Of a stretch of 64,000 nt of DNA, positions 42,962 through 52,224 are shown piece by piece. The position numbers and the translations under genes are program-made. Source of the stretch: Neomelitea salexigens DSM 19753 (lineage in GTDB: Bacteria > Pseudomonadota > Gammaproteobacteria > Pseudomonadales > Spongiibacteraceae). The stretch covers positions 1 to 64,000 of the forward strand of contig NZ_AULP01000005.1 in the NCBI RefSeq assembly GCF_000422345.1, read 5' to 3'. How positions within the stretch are numbered: position 1 is the first letter of the stretch; each line of letters opens with the position of its first letter. The notes beneath the pieces were generated by a model. That model did no database searches. It was not told where the DNA came from and saw nothing but the letters and a program-made list of their open reading frames with translations.

Positions 42962-45047
42962 TCAATAGTTCCAGCGCACCGTCAGCGACGCATTGCGAGG
43001 CGCGGCATAAAACGCCTGGTCCCAATAGAGGCTGTTCAGGTATTTTTCATCACCGAGGTTATTGGCATTAATGACGATGCTCAGCGCCTCATCATATTGA
43101 TAGCTGACAAAGGCATTCACAACGGAATACGCCTTCTGCTCAACACGCATTCCATCTTTGGTATCCCGACGGGTGTCATCCTGCCATCGCACCGAACTAC
43201 CCAGCTTCCATTTCGACGCCCAGGGCAATTGATAGCTCAGCGCCGCGGCGAAAATACGCTTGGGCACAAAGCGCCGGGCGGTATCGCCCTCTTCATCCTC
43301 TATACGCAGCTGGGTAAGGCTGACATTCGCCGACAGGCCCTCGACGATCTGGCCGTAGACATCCAGCTCCAGGCCTTCGCTTTGATAGTCGCGACCAACA
43401 TAGACATTCCGCCCCAGCGTTGTATCAAAACCATCCGACTCGGCAACGTGCTGGTGTTTGGCCTGGAATAGCGCCACGGCAACGGTTAGGCGCTGGTCAA
43501 AGAAGGCCGACTTTAAGCCTAGTTCGGTATTACTGCCTTCGGCGGGGTCTAATCGGTCATCATTGCGATCCAGGTCGCGCTGGGGCATAAACGTTTCGGT
43601 ATAGCTCAGGTAAGCGCTGTGATTATCGGCATATTCATACACCACACCGCTGTAGGGCAGTATCTTGCCACTGGCCCGCGTCGCCTTGGACTTCCCGTAG
43701 CTATCGCCCTTGCTGCGCCAGTCCAACACCCGGGCGCCACCAATAAAGCTTAACTGCTCGCTCAGTCGAATACGGCTCGCCGCGTAAGCCGCCTGCTGAA
43801 CATCCTGCCAGTCGCTGCCCGTAGGGCCATCGACAAAATTCGGCGTCGGCGCCCGCCCCCGCCACTGCGAAAAATCGCCTATCGCGGGGAAGCCATTGGT
43901 GTAGTCATACAGGGAAACATCTTCAATATTGCTCTGCGCATAGTTAACGCCGAAAACAGCGTCGTGTTCACGCCCCCACAGCGTGTAAAGCCCTTGCAAG
44001 TAGGCATCGAGCTGTTGGCGGCGATCATCCAGCGTGTATTCGCTGGCATACCCAATCATGCCAGACTCAGACGCCCGGTCCGGCAAGTTGTACATATAAA
44101 ATAGGTGGCTATCGCTATCGGTGTCGTCGTATTGATACACCGCTTTAAACTGCCAGTCTTCAGCAACCGGCATCGACCATTCGACAAAGGCACTGCGGTT
44201 GCGATTATCCCAATACGCCCAATCTGCTGAGGTACTTGTCGACACGTCATAGTCTGTCTGGCTGCCATCGCTGTAGTTCATCGGCAACGCCCCCCAAAGC
44301 GGACTGTCTGCCTGACGGTCTTCAATGCTAAGCCCCGCGGTTAAGCGACCGGCACTGGCGAGGTCCTGTTCAATCACCCCGTAGATAACGCGATTGTAGG
44401 TTTCGTAGCGATCTAAATGCGACTCGCCTTTTTCAATGGCGGCGACCAAGCGGCCACGGGTGCCTGCGGCAAGCGCGCCACCAGCATCCACCTCTAAACG
44501 CCGTGTGTTCCATGAACCCAGCGTCGCGGCCACCGAGAGCGCGAGGTCATCACTCGGGCGCTTGCGAATTAAGTTGATCGTGGCCGAAGGATTACCGGCC
44601 CCCGACATCAAGCCATTGGCACCACGCAGCACGTCGATACGCTCGAAGAGCGCCGAGTCGACACTGCCATACACACTACCTGAGCTGAGCGGCAAGCCGA
44701 TGCCGTCGCGTTGAAAATTGGTGATATCGAAGCCACGAGCCGTGTAGTAGGTACGATCGGTTTCGATACTTTGTACCTGAACCGTCGCCTGGTTTGCCAG
44801 CGCGTCATTGAGATTGTGCAGAGCGAAATCATCGAGTTGCGAACGGCTGATCGCGCTTAGCGATTGGGGGGGGTTCCAATACAGACAACCCCAGGCGGGT
44901 AGCCGTTTCGCCATCGCTAAGGCCGTACTGCGCTGCATCGCGCTGGCCGTAAACCTCGACGGTTTCCAAGTGGTCATTGGCAAAAATAGGGGGGCTAAAA
45001 GTAAGACTCAGGGCCAGTGGCCCGGTGTAAATCCGCCAAGACGACAT
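42962..45047 (-). pseudogene. TonB-dependent siderophore receptor, frameshifted at a G8 run
   Basis: Outer-membrane ferric-siderophore receptor. A signal peptide (MSSWRIYTGPLALSLTFSPPIFA) and TonB box (LETVEVYGQ) start at 45047, but the frame breaks at eight G (44866-44873; CCCCCCCC on the coding strand). With seven C the reading would run LSVLEPPQSLSAISRSQ into the long second frame, which has the plug (ETDRTYYTARGFDIT, VLRGANGLMSGAGNPSATINLIRKRP) and barrel, ending in NASLTVRWNY. All else is intact, so this may be a phase-variable gene, a sequencing error or a recent pseudogene. It is co-transcribed with the PepSY gene. Confidence 0.9.
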
Positions 45048-45090
45048 ACTGCACGCTCCATGATCTAACGAAAGAGCGCAGCATGCTATT

Positions 45091-45109
45091 GTAAATGATA
45101 TTGATTATC
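45091..45109 (-). promoter_or_regulatory. Fur box upstream of the TonB receptor
   Basis: GTAAATGATATTGATTATC (plus strand) matches the 19-base Fur consensus GATAATGATAATCATTATC at 15 positions. It lies 44 bases upstream of the receptor start in an AT-rich stretch, where it would cover the promoter. Iron repression of the receptor-PepSY pair is expected. Confidence 0.82.
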
Positions 45110-45119
45110 AACTTTATTA

Positions 45120-46163
45120 TTATTTACCAGCACCTTCCTCTAGCCAGCGCTTGCGTTGCACCTGGGCGCGCAGCAGACTAACCACCTCATCAAGCGCGGG
45201 GCCGAAATCTCGCGGCCTTGGCCGGCGTTCATCGACGAGGTCATCGATAACACTGCGCACCACGCCCTCCAATAATTCTCCACCCAGTGCCGTGCGGTTG
45301 TCGCCGTAACCAAACAACTCATCAATGGTGTCGCAACTGGCGCTGACCAGGATACTTTCCAATGCCTCGATAATGGCATCGCCGACGCCCGGCAGTCGAT
45401 CCACACGCTGCGCCGCCGCATTGTGTGCGAGAGTGCGCTGCACAAGCTCGGTAACGTAGCGATGAATATCCTGGCGGCGCTGCCCGTAGACGGTATTTGC
45501 CGTTTTGCCGATACGCTCGGCCAGCGCCGATGACAATGGCTCCCGACGCGGCGCAATGACCTTCTGCAAAATTTGGTCGGGTAGCTCCGAGGCACCACTT
45601 CGCAGCTCAGACTGTACGCCGGAGAGCACATTGTCGACGATGCGATCCGAGAGCTCTTCGATCAAAATGCGGTAGTAACGCATCACGATGCCGTAGGCGG
45701 GCCACTGCTGAACATGAATCAGACCCAGACGCTGCAGGCGGAACAATATCGAAAACACCCGCAAAATTCTCAGCCAACGGAAGCCCGCCAGGGGTATGCA
45801 ACCCAACACGTCGTACCAGTGAACGAAGGGGTAAAACCACCAGCGCTCATAGCGGCGCTCCCACGCTGCCAAGCCCCAGCCCAGAACGACGTCGAAGACA
45901 AACACCGCCACAAAAAGTAAGTCGATAGCCTGGAAATTAGCATGCACCTGATCGGTATAGCGCTGATGAAAAGCCGGTAACACGTCAGCCAACAACTGGT
46001 TAAACGGTGCGAAAATAAACAGGCTATCGAAGACGATAAGCAGCAGGTTGGCAGACACTAAAAATATCACCAACAGATCCCACAACAGCAGTAACTGCTC
46101 TTCCAGGCGGCTACTCTGTTGGCGGCTGTGACGGCTCTTCGCGGATTCTTCTGGCTCACTCAT
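45120..46163 (-). CDS. Voltage-sensor-like membrane protein with helical tail
   Basis: 347 residues from the ATG at 46163 (AAGGA 7 bases upstream). After a polar N-terminus come helices resembling S1 (LLLLWDLLVIFLVSANLLLI), S2 (IDLLFVAVFVFDVVLGWGL) and S3/S4 (WYDVLGCIPLAGFRWLRILR, then VFSILFRLQRL), with arginines spaced as in a voltage sensor. No pore helix or selectivity filter is seen. The C-terminal 180 residues are a soluble helical region (EELSDRIVDNVLSGVQSEL, PGVGDAIIEALESIL). Relatives are annotated as ion transporters. What it senses or carries is unknown. Confidence 0.75.
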   Translation of the reverse strand: MSEPEESAKSRHSRQQSSRLEEQLLLLWDLLVIFLVSANLLLIVFDSLFIFAPFNQLLADVLPAFHQRYTDQVHANFQAIDLLFVAVFVFDVVLGWGLAAWERRYERWWFYPFVHWYDVLGCIPLAGFRWLRILRVFSILFRLQRLGLIHVQQWPAYGIVMRYYRILIEELSDRIVDNVLSGVQSELRSGASELPDQILQKVIAPRREPLSSALAERIGKTANTVYGQRRQDIHRYVTELVQRTLAHNAAAQRVDRLPGVGDAIIEALESILVSASCDTIDELFGYGDNRTALGGELLEGVVRSVIDDLVDERRPRPRDFGPALDEVVSLLRAQVQRKRWLEEGAGK

Positions 46164-46217
46164 CGCGGCATCCTTTTTGGCGAGATCAATACTGTGACCG
46201 ACCAAGGCCGCCAGGAT

Positions 46218-46649
46218 TCAACCCGATTTGGCGGTGTGCTCTAGCTGGCTGCGCTGGCGAACCCGCTCAGCAGGAATACTGAGCTGGGCGAGCAAATATT
46301 CTTTGAACTCCGGCGGGTAGTCCTGCCGATCCAGTGCGCGCTGCATGCACCACAGCCATTGGTCTCGCTCTTCTGACCCGATTCGCAAATGCTTGTGGAT
46401 ATCGGGAATACTGATCGCACCGAAGTGCTCGCGATACAGGCGCGGCCCGCCCAACCAGCCCGACAGAAAGTAGCTCAAGCGCTGGCGCGAAGAGGACAGG
46501 TCGTCAGGGTGCATGGCGCGGATTACTGCCGCATGGGGCTCGGCGTCCATAACGGCGTAAAAATCATCGACCAGCGCAGTAATGCCCGCCAGCTCCCCCG
46601 CCGCTTTGTAGGATGCATCACCCTCGCCAAATGCCAATTTAAGACTCAC
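46218..46649 (-). CDS. Group II truncated haemoglobin
   Basis: 143-residue 2/2 globin of the group II (YjbI-like) type. Seen: the B-helix FY pair (30-31), the FLSGWLGGPRLYREHFG signature of the E region (~61-77), the proximal His at 85 or 87 (DIHKHLRIG), and the group II Trp G8 (W98 in ERDQWLWCM). Such proteins bind O2, handle NO or peroxide, or shuttle electrons. The start is GTG with GAGGGG 5 bases upstream. It lies between the thiolase and voltage-sensor-like genes on the same strand, perhaps co-transcribed. Confidence 0.88.
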   Translation of the reverse strand: MSLKLAFGEGDASYKAAGELAGITALVDDFYAVMDAEPHAAVIRAMHPDDLSSSRQRLSYFLSGWLGGPRLYREHFGAISIPDIHKHLRIGSEERDQWLWCMQRALDRQDYPPEFKEYLLAQLSIPAERVRQRSQLEHTAKSG

Positions 46650-46687
46650 ACTCGCCCCTCAATATCATCGCCGCCGCGCATGCTCAG

Positions 46688-47869
46688 TCACAGTCGCTCT
46701 ATGATAACAGCGGCGCCAATACCCGAGGCTCCGGTTGCAACGACCATTCCCAGGCGGCCATCGCGCTGCTCCAACGCATCCACCAAACACGACAATAGTA
46801 CCGCACCGGTGGCGCCCATTGGGTGCCCTTTTGCCAGGTGGCCGCCCGCAATATTCACTTTACTGGGGTCAACCCGGTAGCGCTGTTCAAACAGCACCGG
46901 CACAACGGCAAAGGCCTCCATCATCTCGATAACATCGATATCGTCCAGCGATAAACCCGCACGACTCAGCACCTGCTCCATCGCCGCAAAGCCGCCTGTC
47001 AGGGACTCCTCCGGACTGCCGCAGTGCTCTGATAGTGCAATGAAGCGGGCGCGCGGCGCGCTTTCCAACGGCAAATTCGCCGGGCCGATCAGCGCCACGG
47101 CAGCACCATCCACCATGGGCGGCATATGCGCAAAGCTATGTCGCGCTTCCAATGCGCGGCCATGCAGCGTCTCTGCATAGGGCTTGGCAACGTCGGCAAA
47201 GGCCGGCGGCATCGCCGCCAGACTTTCAACAGAAAGCTGCGCCTGAATCGCTTCGTCACGATCCGCCAGCACACGGCCGTCGGCCGACGTCATTGCCACC
47301 AGCGACGCATTGAACGCCGCCTGTTGCTGCGCAGCCGCCGCTCGCTGGTGGGAGCGCAATGCCTGTGCATTGAGTTGCTCAACCGTCACATCAAACTGAC
47401 TGGCCAACAGGTCAGCGGCCACCGGAACAGGAATGAATCGGCCCTTGCGCGGCAGACTAGCGTCACTGTAGTAGCTAGCACGGTCGGCCATAAAAGGTAC
47501 CTGGCTTAAATTCTCGACACCGCCCGCCAGGCTCATATGACTCATGCCAGCCTGCACTGCCAGCACCGCCTGGCTAATGGCCGTGAGACCCGACACGCAG
47601 TAGTTATTCAGCGTGTAAGCGGCTGCACTGTCGCTAAGCCCAGCGGCCATCTTGCTGACCAGTGCGATGTTGCCCCCCTGGCTGGACACTTGACCGACGC
47701 AGCCCAACAGCAGCTGCTGAGCCGACTCACGCACGCCCGGATGACGCCCTTCCATGGCCGACAACAACTGCCTAACCATCTCGTGTGGCGGCATCGACGC
47801 CAAACTACCCTGTTCGGCTTTGGCCCTGGCTCGCGGGCTGCGCAAACAGTCGTATAGATACGCGTCCAT
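46688..47869 (-). CDS. Thiolase-family acyltransferase with altered active site
   Basis: 393 residues, thiolase fold. The nucleophile C91 (NNYCVSGL) and the catalytic His H349 (GHLAKGHPMGATG) are present. The usual second cysteine (CxGGGxG near the C-terminus) is replaced: the segment reads ATGASGIGAA, with Thr379 in its place. This cysteine is the acid/base in classical thiolases, so activity may differ or be lost. The other blocks are normal (SVTLGG-type loop absent; VIEMMEAFAVVPVL present). No other beta-oxidation gene is adjacent. An ATG with GGAG upstream is the start. Confidence 0.87.
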   Translation of the reverse strand: MDAYLYDCLRSPRARAKAEQGSLASMPPHEMVRQLLSAMEGRHPGVRESAQQLLLGCVGQVSSQGGNIALVSKMAAGLSDSAAAYTLNNYCVSGLTAISQAVLAVQAGMSHMSLAGGVENLSQVPFMADRASYYSDASLPRKGRFIPVPVAADLLASQFDVTVEQLNAQALRSHQRAAAAQQQAAFNASLVAMTSADGRVLADRDEAIQAQLSVESLAAMPPAFADVAKPYAETLHGRALEARHSFAHMPPMVDGAAVALIGPANLPLESAPRARFIALSEHCGSPEESLTGGFAAMEQVLSRAGLSLDDIDVIEMMEAFAVVPVLFEQRYRVDPSKVNIAGGHLAKGHPMGATGAVLLSCLVDALEQRDGRLGMVVATGASGIGAAVIIERL

Positions 47870-47944
47870 TTCTGCTCCTTATTCCTCTCGGTTCACCGCA
47901 CACGGGCGGGCAAGGAAAAGGTATCACAATGCAAGTAATAAATC

Positions 47945-48682
47945 TTACGCCGACAAACGAAGAAAGAAGACCGCTGCCATCACCAGCCCCACCACCACAA
48001 TACCGCCGCGCAACCACGACGCCGGAATACGATAGGCCAGCGCAGCACCCGCATACCCGCCAACAATAGCGGCCAGCGCCATCGGCAAGAAAGATGCCCA
48101 CACAACCATGCCACCCGCGGCATACACCAGCACTGCAATAGCGGTCAGCACCGCAGACAACACATTTTTCACCCCGTTCATGCTGTGTAGATTGCGCTGC
48201 CCGAGCAGGCCCAGGGCCGCCAACAAAATAATGCCCAAACCACCATTGAAGTAGCCGCCATAGAGACACACCCCAAACACGCTGCCAAGGGCGAGAGGCC
48301 GGCTAACCTGACGAACGGAAACCAGTAATGACGGGCCCAGCGCGAAGAGCGTCGTGGCCAGCAGTATCAACCAGGGTGCCAAGCGCGCAAACCACTGCGG
48401 GTCGCCGACCGTTAACAGCGCTGCGCCAAGGCTGCCACCCAGTAAACTAATCCCTAGTAGAAGTGGCCAAGACAGGCCCGCAGGCGCACGAATATCGCGG
48501 CGAAAGCGCCAGGCGCTCATGATATAGCCGGGCAGCAACGCCGCTGTGCCCGTGGCATTCGCCATCACCGGCGGCAATCCAGCAAACACCAGCGCGGGTA
48601 AGGTAACAAAACTGCCGCCGCCCGCCAGTGCATTCATCGCCCCACCGGCGAATCCAGCGGTGACAATTAGCAGTAGCTCCAC
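47945..48682 (-). CDS. TauE/SafE-family sulphite/anion exporter-like protein
   Basis: 245 residues with about eight membrane helices in two four-helix repeats. The signature of the family is seen at both repeats: GGAMNALAGGGSFVTLPALVFAGLPP at the N-terminus and NGGLGIILLAALGLLGQRNLHSMNGVKN in the middle. The family exports sulphite, sulphoacetate or other organic anions, or imports such compounds; the substrate cannot be told. The start is GTG. It is separate from sulphur-metabolism genes here. Confidence 0.88.
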   Translation of the reverse strand: MELLLIVTAGFAGGAMNALAGGGSFVTLPALVFAGLPPVMANATGTAALLPGYIMSAWRFRRDIRAPAGLSWPLLLGISLLGGSLGAALLTVGDPQWFARLAPWLILLATTLFALGPSLLVSVRQVSRPLALGSVFGVCLYGGYFNGGLGIILLAALGLLGQRNLHSMNGVKNVLSAVLTAIAVLVYAAGGMVVWASFLPMALAAIVGGYAGAALAYRIPASWLRGGIVVVGLVMAAVFFLRLSA

Positions 48683-48772
48683 GTAAAACCTCCAGTGCCG
48701 CCCGGTAAAATCAGAAGATGCAAATCAGGCGGCGATCGGCGCCCGGTAACCGCGGCTGCAATAACCCGGCGG

Positions 48773-49168
48773 TTATTGACGACGCTGCGGCGCCCTACGC
48801 GAATGGACCACCAGCCAAGCGCCCAGGGCAAGGTCCACCGCTGCGCAAAATGCCGGCCACCAGATTGGCACACCGGGGTTGTCGATAAGGCCGTCGTGGA
48901 GCATATCGAATACGCCGTGCAACGCAATGCCAATACCCACCCCCAGCGGCCAGTAAAACGCGGCAAGCAAGGCCGCCGCGGTAAACGCCAGCGCGACAAG
49001 TGCCTCCTCAAAAACAGCTTGCCCAGCCATACAGGCAAACAAAAGGTAGTAACTGGCGATCACAATTAACACGGTGGGATAAAAGCTTCTATCTCGGTCA
49101 AATTGCATCCAGCGTGCAGATGCCGCAATCACCACCGCAAGCGCGATCCCCAGCATAATGGGCATCAT
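48773..49168 (-). CDS. Small membrane protein of unknown function
   Basis: About 131 residues with four predicted membrane helices (IMLGIALAVVIAASA, YPTVLIVIASYYLLFACMA, ALVALAFTAAALLAAFYWP, WPAFCAAVDLALGAWLVV). The HGVFDMLHDGLIDNPGVPIWWP stretch, split between helices, has two His and two Asp residues and may be a functional site. It resembles DUF6010-like proteins but is not recognised with certainty. The start is ATG at 49168 or 49165. It follows the Cys-rich secreted protein gene by 33 bases on the same strand. Confidence 0.7.
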   Translation of the reverse strand: MMPIMLGIALAVVIAASARWMQFDRDRSFYPTVLIVIASYYLLFACMAGQAVFEEALVALAFTAAALLAAFYWPLGVGIGIALHGVFDMLHDGLIDNPGVPIWWPAFCAAVDLALGAWLVVHSRRAPQRRQ

Positions 49169-49201
49169 GCTTTCTTCCCACAAGCACTAAACGCGGCCGG
49201 C

Positions 49202-50347
49202 TCAGTCACTGAAATACGCACTGTGATCAGCCTCGTAAAATAAGCGGTCATTGGGGCGGGGAATGGCCGAGGGCAAGCCCGAGCCGCGCCGCGTACGCGC
49301 CGCGGTGTACTTAAAGCCGGGGCCGGAGGTTTTTTCGTCACACCACAAGCAGGCATTGAGCTTACCGGTTTTTTCATTCTCCAGCGGGCAACCATTGGCC
49401 TGCAGAGTGGCCCGCAACGCCGGGTCGTCACTTTCCACATCAGCGGGGCAGGCACTAAACTCGCCCTTCACCATGGTATTGAAAACGCCACGCAACAGCG
49501 GCGACAGCCAGGCATCGCGGCCGTAACTGCGCATACAGTCCAGAGCACATTCAGCGCCTGTATGAATGCCGTTGTAGGCCCAGCTCTCCGCGCACATTTC
49601 TGTGAAGCCCACTTCCTCGATAATGCACCGCTTAACGTCGTCCAGCTTGCTGACCTGCCCTCGCCCCTTCTTGGTACAGGCGCGCACTGGCGTCGTTTGA
49701 TCGGGAATGCCCATGTATGCCGCTAAATCTTGTAGCGTCGAGCACGTGCCACAGTGGTACTGATGCGTAATGGTCCAACCCGCTTGTTTCGCGGCCTCGC
49801 CATTGGCGAAGGTTTTCAGCTCATAGCGCTGCTGCGCCGCATCGATAAACTTTACCGCACACACTTCCTGCGCTGCAGCCTTACCGTGACTCACGTCGCT
49901 GAACCACTGGCTGACGCGCCGTTGCTGGAAGTAATTGGGACGGCCATTTTCCAGCCCGTAACCTTCAGCAATATCAGCGTAACCCTCAGGGTTGTCAACC
50001 GTTTTGCCGTCGCGAACGACACTGCGCGGTTTGGGCAACGCGATCGAGACCTCCTCCGCGCGAGGATAATAGGGGTTGGCGCTTGCAAAGCCCTCGCCGC
50101 GATTCACACCACCCTGCAGGGCCAGCTCCTCAACGATATCAGCGTGATTCACCGACCGGGTGTTATAAAGGCGGATCACCAGTTCCCGCGTCTGGCTCTG
50201 GCTCAGTGCCACCCCGGTATTCGGATTGCGGTAGTGGATATCGGCGTCGAGGATATTGTAGCGGCCAATGTAGGTATTCGAGGCGGGCTCTGCCACCGCA
50301 AACTCAGCGGCCAGCAGCAAGCCAAAGCAGAGAAGAAGGGCTTTCAT
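49202..50347 (-). CDS. Cysteine-rich secreted protein of unknown function
   Basis: 381 residues from the ATG at 50347. The signal peptide (MKALLLCFGLLLAAEFAVA) predicts periplasmic or outer location. The mature chain has 12 cysteines, an even number, including CxxC pairs in HCGTCSTLQDL (~200) and ACLWCDEK (~335). A NTRSVNHADIVEELALQ segment and many Tyr residues precede them. No domain is recognised. Disulphide-bonded structure or a metal/haem site is possible; there is no CxxCH motif, so it is not a c-type cytochrome. It probably forms an operon with the small membrane protein downstream. Confidence 0.75.
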   Translation of the reverse strand: MKALLLCFGLLLAAEFAVAEPASNTYIGRYNILDADIHYRNPNTGVALSQSQTRELVIRLYNTRSVNHADIVEELALQGGVNRGEGFASANPYYPRAEEVSIALPKPRSVVRDGKTVDNPEGYADIAEGYGLENGRPNYFQQRRVSQWFSDVSHGKAAAQEVCAVKFIDAAQQRYELKTFANGEAAKQAGWTITHQYHCGTCSTLQDLAAYMGIPDQTTPVRACTKKGRGQVSKLDDVKRCIIEEVGFTEMCAESWAYNGIHTGAECALDCMRSYGRDAWLSPLLRGVFNTMVKGEFSACPADVESDDPALRATLQANGCPLENEKTGKLNACLWCDEKTSGPGFKYTAARTRRGSGLPSAIPRPNDRLFYEADHSAYFSD

Positions 50348-50377
50348 TCGCACAGTCTCTTGTCGACAAAAGCGTGA

Positions 50378-51007
50378 TTAAAGCAGACGCTGCGCGTTGG
50401 CGCCCTCGTCTTTTTGGCGCTTGTGAGCGATTACATAGACATGGGATTGCGGGTGCTGATCGCGCTCGCAGTGGAGGATGGTCAGCCCCTCGCTCATTAG
50501 GACACGGAGATTTTCCGAAATACCGATAGAGCTGTAGAGAAAATCGCGACCGTGCCACTGGTCGATGTGGCTGCCCTCGGCGTCGCCGAAGCTGTATATC
50601 AGCACGCCGTTGTCATCGAGTAGCTGGCACAGTTTTCTCAGCACCGGCTCGTGCTCGTTGAGCGGTAGGTGAAAAAGGCTGTCCCAGGCCAGAATCAGTG
50701 CGAAGCGCCGCTGGCTCTGCCATTGGCAAATGTCGGCGCGGCAAAATCCCAGCCCCGGATGCGCCTGTTGGGCCAGGCTCAACATCCCCGCCGAAACGTC
50801 GATGCCCTCGGGCGTAAAGCCCGCTTGCTGAAGGGCGTCAATCATCCGCCCTCCCACGCCACAACCGACATCCAGTGCGTCGCCCACAATCGGGCAATAA
50901 CGTATCGTGCGTCGCAGGGCGCTCAGTCCGTAGTCGGAATGCAGCATATCGCGCTGATAAAGCGGGGCAATGTAGTCGTAGGTTGCGCCAAGTTCCTGCG
51001 GCGTCAT
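50378..51007 (-). CDS. Class I SAM-dependent methyltransferase
   Basis: 209 residues from the ATG at 51007, with AGGA upstream. The SAM motif I is DALDVGCGVGGRMI (~residue 38); motif II is FTPEGIDVSAGMLSLA and the acidic post-motif is LILAWDSLFHLPL. It matches the small-molecule methyltransferase class (Methyltransf_11/25), with a proximal helix YDYIAPLYQRDM that often forms the substrate lid. The substrate is unknown. It lies 30 bases upstream of the Cys-rich secreted protein on the same strand. Confidence 0.85.
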   Translation of the reverse strand: MTPQELGATYDYIAPLYQRDMLHSDYGLSALRRTIRYCPIVGDALDVGCGVGGRMIDALQQAGFTPEGIDVSAGMLSLAQQAHPGLGFCRADICQWQSQRRFALILAWDSLFHLPLNEHEPVLRKLCQLLDDNGVLIYSFGDAEGSHIDQWHGRDFLYSSIGISENLRVLMSEGLTILHCERDQHPQSHVYVIAHKRQKDEGANAQRLL

Positions 51008-51141
51008 GGAGTCGTCCTTGCTGTGGGCCGGTATCAATAGGCAATGAAGATCACTTCAAACTAGACGCCCAGCATAAAATAAAGTTCCGCTTTAAAATCT
51101 GCGCTGCTTTGCAAAAATGCCGCTCAGTCCGCTAACGCACC

Positions 51142-52224
51142 CTATGCTCTCGGTGTCGGTACATCGTCAACGCCCACATCTTGCTGGGCAATCAAGGCAT
51201 CCACCTCGCTGTCGGTATCGGCGTCGGCGTCCAAACCGGCATCCGCGCGATGCTGCTCAGCCACCAACACCAGCTCGGTGTACAAGGCGAAGTGGTCGGA
51301 GCCAAAGGCCGGCAGGCGGCCGATCTCGGCAACAGCAAAGTGGCTGCTGTGAAACACGTGATCCAGGGGCCAGCGCATGCCCGGGTATTTCGCGTGAAAA
51401 GTATTAAACATCCCGCGCCCAACCCGGGGGTCCAGCAGGCCGCTTTTCTTGCGGAACAAGCGCGTTGTCCGCGACCAGGCCACATCATTCAGGTCGCCGC
51501 ACACCACCACTGGCTCACGGCAGGCATCTAGCTTCTTGGCGACTACCATCAACTCCGCATCGCGCTCCGCAGACTCGTCATTTTCTGTCGGGCTCGGTGG
51601 CGCAGGGTGCAGGCAATGCAGGCGCAGCCGCGGCCCAGCCGGCATTTGCAGCAACACATGTATCGACGGCACATCCTCTTCGACCAAAAATTCAACGTGG
51701 CTATCGAGCAGCGGCCAGCGCGAATACAAGTGCATACCGTATAAATTATCCTGGGGACATTTAACGCTATAGGGGTAGTCGACATCCAGCTCCGCCAGGG
51801 CGCTTTGCCACCAGGCATCGCTTTCCAGGGTCACTAGCACATCGGGGCGCGTCTCTCGCACCAACGATAAGAATTGTTCAGCATTGCGGTTGGGCGTGAG
51901 CACATTCGCGGTCATTAAGCGCAGCGTGGGAAGGTGCGTTTCAGCGGGAGCATCCGGTACTTCTTTGGGGTACAAGGGCGTGTAGGGAACAATCCACCAC
52001 CACTGATAGACGGCGCAGGCTGCGGTCACCCCCACCATCGCCTGCACCCACTCCTGATTGCTATCGAGCAACAGGTATTGCGCAGCCACCAAGGCGCTGG
52101 CGAGCAGGGCAATTTGCATGCGCGGGAAATCAAACCCGCGCACCCACCACTGCTGTTTGGGCAGGGCAGGCAATAGCGACGCCACCACGCAAAACAGACT
52201 TAATACCACTACAACGGCGCTCAT
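51142..52224 (-). CDS. Membrane-anchored endonuclease/exonuclease/phosphatase
   Basis: 360 residues. Three N-terminal membrane helices (~1-20, 35-52, 62-82) are followed by an EEP-fold catalytic domain with TANVLTPNRNAEQF, DVLVTLESDAWW (metal Glu), VVCGDLNDVAW (catalytic D-x-N), WPLDHVFHS and the final GSDHFAL. This is the layout of YafD-like proteins. The catalytic part is expected to face the periplasm or outside. It may act on phospholipids or nucleic acids. ATGA overlap with the SnoaL gene upstream shows coupling. Confidence 0.87.
   Translation of the reverse strand: MSAVVVVLSLFCVVASLLPALPKQQWWVRGFDFPRMQIALLASALVAAQYLLLDSNQEWVQAMVGVTAACAVYQWWWIVPYTPLYPKEVPDAPAETHLPTLRLMTANVLTPNRNAEQFLSLVRETRPDVLVTLESDAWWQSALAELDVDYPYSVKCPQDNLYGMHLYSRWPLLDSHVEFLVEEDVPSIHVLLQMPAGPRLRLHCLHPAPPSPTENDESAERDAELMVVAKKLDACREPVVVCGDLNDVAWSRTTRLFRKKSGLLDPRVGRGMFNTFHAKYPGMRWPLDHVFHSSHFAVAEIGRLPAFGSDHFALYTELVLVAEQHRADAGLDADADTDSEVDALIAQQDVGVDDVPTPRA

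Noticed and set aside
49202-50347. Multihaem cytochrome idea for the Cys-rich secreted protein
   Set aside because: The CxxC motifs are not followed by His, so c-type haem attachment is not supported.
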